Source: Protonemura montana (taxonomy: Eukaryota; Arthropoda; Insecta; Plecoptera; Nemouridae). Taken from it: a stretch of 64,000 nt of DNA. Under the pieces are notes generated by a model, which ran no database searches, was not told the origin of the DNA, and was given only the letters and a program-made list of their open reading frames with translations. Position 1 is the first letter of the stretch, and each line of letters starts with the position of its first letter. The stretch is from NCBI GenBank assembly GCA_947568835.1, contig OX387606.1, forward strand, positions 14,756,001-14,820,000, read 5' to 3'. The position numbers and the translations under genes are program-made. Positions 59,137 through 64,000 of the stretch are shown piece by piece.

Positions 59137-59382
59137 ATGCAGTTTGCAATTGCATTTTTCTGCTCGTGCTGGCTGTTGCTTTTGCCGGTGTTGGGTCAAC
59201 GTAGCGCGACTCCAGCGGTGGCAGTTGCTCGCTGCTTTGGAGTGGCCACAAGAAATGAACTTGGCGATACTTTCCAGCCGAGATGGTCCGTGGTTTGTGT
59301 TTGCTTGGTTCTCTGTAGTCTTGTAGATTCTACCACGACATTCTTAAAAGGGCAAGCGTTCCCAAGCATATTATTAGAATAA
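59137..59382 (+). CDS. Short open frame with signal-peptide-like start
   Basis: The ATG at 59137 has A at -3. The first residues, MQFAIAFFCSCWLLLLPVLG, form a textbook hydrophobic core ending in a plausible cleavage site before QRSATPAVAVAR. The whole frame is 81 codons; a second hydrophobic stretch (VVCVCLVLCSLV) argues against a simple secreted peptide. The DNA is GC-richer than its flanks. No donor, family motif or dibasic processing site is seen. It could be the first exon of a secreted protein or chance. Confidence 0.2.
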   Translation: MQFAIAFFCSCWLLLLPVLGQRSATPAVAVARCFGVATRNELGDTFQPRWSVVCVCLVLCSLVDSTTTFLKGQAFPSILLE

Positions 59383-59389
59383 GTTAGTT

Positions 59390-62260
59390 AATGACTAACG
59401 CGTTAATTGCTTAATTATCTCAAAACTCTTCCTCAACAAATTCACATATTTTACGCATAACAAAAGCCATTGTTTAACTATAGAAACCAAAAACAACTCT
59501 CGCAGTTTTCCGGTAGGAACGCTCGTATCGACTTGCTACTTTTCTATCTCATTATCCTTGACACCGCGCAGGGCTGCGCCTTGGCTTGGTGGGTGAAAGA
59601 GTTATTAGAGAGTACGGAAGCAAGATTTTGATATCCAGCCTTGTTCATACATTATTATGGGTATGGTAAGAAGGCCCCCGGGCTGGCTTTAATGACCTTA
59701 TACAAGTTTTAAAGATCTTTTGGCATTTCACCCACCCGTGTGATACCACCTAGGAATATTAATGGCCTACTCAAAAACTGGAAACCAACTTAGATTTCAA
59801 GGTTTTTATAGTCATTAAAAATACTAAGTGTTGGTAAATGTTCAAGTATACTCTATGATGAAAATACACTTAAAATTATTGTAAACATTTGGTGCCGGAA
59901 AAAATATTTAACTCGTTAGTTGTAATGTGGTGACCATAGAAAACCGCACCACTTATTATTAAGAAAAAACTAGCTTAGTGCTAACCAACCTGGCTGGCTA
60001 TAACTGCATTGTGGTGAATTGATCTACAGATGGCTAACTGCGCAAGTTGTAAAACTAGCACAGCATGGGCTTCAGTGAACATGAGGACTAGCATTCATTA
60101 GGTGCCCCAATTCTCATGTAATGTTCTTACCGTTTTATACTGCGCTGAAATGTGCTGAAATGAACTGAAATGCACTGAAGTGCACGAGAATGAAGTGAAA
60201 CGCAGTTTGGCGAGGGCTTTTGAAAACACCTGCACGAACTTGGGTCTGCTCGTTCACGTTGAACTCTCTAGGTGTTGGCAAAGAGTAAAGCAATTACAGC
60301 GTCGTAGTGAATCCAAACATTTGGATAAGGTGGTTTAAAAAGGGTAATTTAACTCATGTTCACGCCTTGACTGAAGTGCATCACGTCATGGACAGCGTCA
60401 TAATCGTATTTCGCAAAAAGAAGAAAAGTCTTTTGAATGGAAAATCACAATTGGAATCTAAATGAAGTGATTTCAGACCAGCATTATTTTCTTCTGTTTT
60501 GTATCGCAGCAATCGTAGTGTATTACGTTGGTCTTAAACTCAGTTTTATTCTTGCCTTTTTGCGAAACAAACAATAGGAAGTGGAAAGTGAAACAGCAGT
60601 TACATTTCGTTTAAATGTTTTGAAAGGCAATAAAGTTTCCTTAATAGAAGGAAAACTCATAAATGAACTTTCAGGATTCTACGTGAACGATGGACGGCCG
60701 TTGAGCTGTCTATTGTTTCTGGAGTGTTTTTTCAAAAAGCAATTTGCGAGACGACGACGATTTCAATACACACACACAGGCAGGCAGGCAGCTCGTCGGG
60801 AAAACTCTTTGAATCACGGTAAAGTGAAGCCATGTACTTCGGTCCTATTTAAAGCGCCGAGCGAGCAGGGCAAAACTTTTTATTATATTTGCCAAAGTTG
60901 AAAAATATTCCACAAAAATGATGCGCACATTTATCTCACTAGAAGAATGTGTTTGCAAAAAAAAAATACACTGTCATGTAGCTAACGATAAAAACGGACT
61001 TTGAAATTATATAATACGGTATAATATACTCGACTTGCATTTTCGGAAAATAAGGATGCATCGCTTTTTAATGTAAAATTGCGTAACATTTATTAAGTGT
61101 TTACATTAATTTCTTACTCACTCATGAAAAAGTAGCGTCGACGTTTATCATAAAGTTATCCACATAACAGACAAGTGCCTAATTTGTTTTCTTCGAAAAA
61201 TTGGGCTTAAAAATTCCGATATCTCTTGAAACATAGTCTATGTTATATTCTTAAGCTTTCAATCTTATTTAATTAGCTGCAATCAGCAAACACTAAGACT
61301 TCGATGAGGGTTATGTAAGGAGAAATATTGTTGTACTAATTTGAATCGGCGTGCTGAAGGAGCTCTAATTAGCTATGTAATTACACTGAGGTAAGTAATT
61401 GTTGATCAGTATCATGTACGACGCTTGTTTATGAGTGACTTATCAGTGAGTGGCATAACATTTCGATGCCAATGTTCGCGTGTGCACATGCCAGGCATGC
61501 TAACAGTGTGAAGGTTAACGAAGTCTTCTGCCTGACGGACATTTTAACATGATTCAAGTAACTGTTGATTCGTTTCACATTTCTCGGACAGAATTTTCTT
61601 GCCTGAAAAAAATCTAGTATGGAGTTTAATAAGGAAAATTACTGCCATATTTCTAATGTTTTTAGTACGTCACCTTTTTTTTTTAATCGTACAGACTTTT
61701 CTGTTACGAAACCTTTATTAAAAATTGCCTTTAAAATGTTTTTTTTTTCCAAATTTCTACCATATTTTGGATATCGCAACGGAAAAAAATCCCTCGTCAC
61801 GATTTTGTTTATCACATGCAAAGAAAATTCTCTCTTTCAACGGTTTCTGCCGTCTAGCATTTTCAAAATTCACACCGAAGAAAAAGAGCTTTTTATATCA
61901 ATAACCTCTTCAACGTTGTTGCTGTCTATGCTCTGCAGAGAGCATCATGCACTCTTACAGTTGGTGGCCTTCTTTCGAGCATCATCTTTGTAATGCAGAT
62001 CAGCGAACAAAGAACAAACAGAATGAAAACGAGTGCTTTGCATTTCTCTGCTCCCTTTGTAAGCCTTGTGCTGTTTTGTCATTGGACTAAAACCCCGAGC
62101 ATTTTCATTCCTTAGCGAGCTCAACAGCTTTATCACAACTCTCATTGATTGTTTGGTGGTCGGTTCGTCCTTTGTTTTTAGATCCAGGTAACCGTCTGGT
62201 GGCGCTAGAAATGAGCCGACGCTAATACCTATATCAATTCACATCATTATATGGTGGTCT
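59390..62260. other. Non-coding stretch with a decamer repeat
   Basis: AT-rich; apart from the 10-bp repeat at 60141-60200 and (CA)n(GGCA)n near 60770-60790, nothing is recognised. Confidence 0.45.
60141..60200 (+). repeat. 10-bp tandem repeat (TGNNCTGAAA), six units
   Basis: Units TGCGCTGAAA, TGTGCTGAAA, TGAACTGAAA and TGCACTGAAG, then two more degenerate ones. The period is exactly 10. Confidence 0.85.
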
Positions 62261-62265
62261 TATGT

Positions 62266-62350
62266 TTCCCGATGAGTTAGCGCATTAGCGCAGAGTGCTT
62301 TTCTTTGAAAAAAACACTCGCGATATGAAAATCGATCCTTGCGTCGGGAA
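62266..62350 (+). repeat. tRNA-like sequence, degenerate (SINE head or tRNA pseudogene)
   Basis: A perfect 7-bp acceptor-type stem (TTCCCGA at 62266-62272 with TCGGGAA at 62344-62350) encloses a box A-like TTAGCGCATTAGCG, an anticodon-type stem GAGTG/CACTC with an oversized loop, and a box B-like AAATCGATCC. The anticodon and T loops are too large for a working tRNA. No copy of it was found elsewhere in the window. Confidence 0.4.
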
Positions 62351-62786
62351 GGAACAAATTTGCTGATTCGCAGGTAGAAACTACGACGAGCATGATAAGC
62401 TGACATTTATGAGCTGGGAGTCAGGCGAAGTATTGTTAATATTTTATGAGATACTACCAGATTAATAAGTGAGGATTTGGCCAACTTAATCAGCTAAATG
62501 AATTCCGTTTTTAATATTTATGTATTATTCCTGTCCCTATAATAATTTCACATAGCAGAAATATTCGATTAATATTTCTTTTACATTAACCACTTGGCGT
62601 TTTTGCATTTAAATTCTCTTTACACAATAGAAAAAAAACATTTTTTTTTTTTACAAATGAATCATGATATATTGAAGTAAATAGCTCATTCCATCAGAGG
62701 CAACGACACAAAAGATTCGTGTTCGCATCGCCAGATGAGTATACGCAGCTCGGAACTGGGTTAATTATGCAGACACGTTGATGTCA

Positions 62787-62813
62787 GCGTACGCAAATCT
62801 ACGCAGCGTACGC
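62787..62813. promoter_or_regulatory. Two GCGTACGC palindromes 19 bp apart
   Basis: GCGTACGC occurs at 62787-62794 and 62806-62813, among additional TACGCA copies at about 62741, 62800 and 62822. The spacing is close to two helical turns. Possible factor-binding cluster; no gene start is identified. Confidence 0.3.
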
Positions 62814-62819
62814 ACTTGG

Positions 62820-63190
62820 CATACGCAGGGCCATATGATAGTGCGTGCACTCACTTTTCTGCCGTCCGAATGACTTGGCAGGGACGTGAGCGGCACGAGC
62901 AAAATACCCGACCCTCCGGCCCATGTCTGACGGGATGGGTTTCACAGGATGGTTCCCCGATGTCCGCTATGCTGCTGCCTGCAAACAACTGCTATAGGAT
63001 TTAACTGTTCGTTACTAGAGTAACGATGCTTTCGTCGGTTAGCCCGCGAGACTCGTTTATTATGCTGCGTTCCGTAATAGAAAGGGAGATCGGTTGGTAA
63101 ATTAGAAGTTATAACACACACTTTTATCGCGATCTGAGAAATTAATGGACAGTAGAAATTTTTCAGCGGTTAATTGAAAGCGGGGTTTTT
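62820..63190. other. Non-coding stretch, nothing recognised
   Basis: Slightly GC-richer at the left end, then AT-rich. No supported exon. Confidence 0.45.
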
Positions 63191-63195
63191 TTTTG

Positions 63196-63254
63196 CGGTG
63201 GTGGTGCCGTGATTGAAGATGGTCTGCTCTGCGGGCTGCATTCAGGGGCTGGGG
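63196..63254 (+). repeat. Short dispersed repeat, copy 5
   Basis: GGTGGTGGTGCCGTGATTGA, then TCTGCTCTGCGGGCTGCATT and CAGGGGCT. It aligns with 39005-39045 in its first half and with 25910-25930 and 26451-26480 in its second half, linking the fragments into one family. Confidence 0.5.
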
Positions 63255-63259
63255 AAGGA

Positions 63260-63925
63260 AAATGCATTTGTAGAAATGCTTTTGAACTTAAAGTTCTAAA
63301 CGTCAACAAATCATGCATTTTGCACTCAAAAATCATGCATTGCTTATTATATTTGCCAAGCAGATATCAGGCTTGGTATATTTTGCTTCTCGGTTTTTAC
63401 GATAGTAATTTTAAGATTCTATTTATTTTTATCATTGAATTCAAACAGAATTTTAAGAATTTGCAAATAATTTGTTTGTCAGCATATAAAACATGCAAGA
63501 ATATGTTATGCGAGGCATACATATTGTGTTCATTTTTCCATTTTTAGTGTAAACCTTCAATTTTATTTCGTTTTGGCATAAACAGGTTGATATCAATTAT
63601 AAACCAGACCTCGTACCTTTACTGTTTATCGTTAACGTGCCAGTATTGACTTGCAAGCAGACTCTAGTGCATTTGTGCGTGCAGTCTAACAAAATCTACC
63701 CCCCGTGTATGTATGTGCAGCGTGCATAGCGTACAGCGTAATACTTGCGGTAATTGTATGAGTTGTTACACATGTTTGCGTTTCATGTTCGCTGAACGTG
63801 TTCAGCTGTTTGCTGAATACTAAAATTCTTCAGATTTGTGATTTTAACAAAAGAAATAAAAACTCGAAAGCTAAAATGAATTCGTTTCGGTGGTGAAATT
63901 TCTCAGTTTGATAATAATTCGAAAA
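63260..63925. other. Non-coding stretch, nothing recognised
   Basis: AT-rich; the 112-codon frame crossing this region has no protein-like features. Confidence 0.45.
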
Positions 63926-63929
63926 TAAA

Positions 63930-63980
63930 TTAAATTCCCAGTAAATTCAATTAAATTCCCAGTAAATTCAATTAAATTCA
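63930..63980. repeat. 21-bp tandem repeat, about 2.4 units
   Basis: TTAAATTCCCAGTAAATTCA plus A starts at 63930 and 63951, with a partial third unit at 63972. Confidence 0.9.
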
Positions 63981-64000
63981 TTTCAAAAATTGCGTTACAC

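Overview
This is a eukaryotic, AT-rich, gene-poor window. It has no operons, no long open frames (the longest is 190 codons and looks like chance), abundant microsatellites, SINE-type repeats and intron-like splice signals. The best protein evidence is one exon of an arthropod-type GNAT N-acetyltransferase, so I read the source as an arthropod, probably an insect. I cannot name the species from the sequence.

Layout. At about 2 kb, on the minus strand, lies the first coding exon of the GNAT acetyltransferase; the rest of that gene runs off the left edge. Four copies of a SINE whose head resembles 5S rRNA lie at about 0.8-1.2 kb (minus), 7.8-8.2 kb (minus), 19.9-20.3 kb (plus) and 35.3-35.9 kb (plus). 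Degenerate tRNA-like, pol III-type repeats occur at 1.5-1.8, 8.9, 39.0 and 62.3 kb, and a second short dispersed repeat at 25.9, 26.1, 26.5, 39.0 and 63.2 kb. A 134-bp minisatellite occupies 20.7-21.2 kb. Isolated GC-rich (GACGCC)n-type patches punctuate the AT-rich background at 4.2, 4.8-5.0, 40.3, 41.7 and 46.5 kb.

The right half (plus strand) may contain the 3' end of a second gene. A membrane-anchor exon at 49.5 kb and a tail exon with a stop codon at 57.5 kb share the same phase. Together they would give a C-terminal transmembrane helix plus a cytoplasmic tail that weakly recalls CD36/SCARB scavenger receptors. Other short candidate exons (12.1, 33.2, 34.8, 35.9, 48.2, 59.1 kb) have splice signals or protein-like composition, but in a window this size several such matches are expected by chance, so their confidence is low. 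Everything else looks like intron or intergenic DNA, with some GC-rich ORF-poor islands that could be regulatory. No complete gene, CRISPR array, virus or intact autonomous transposon was recognised.
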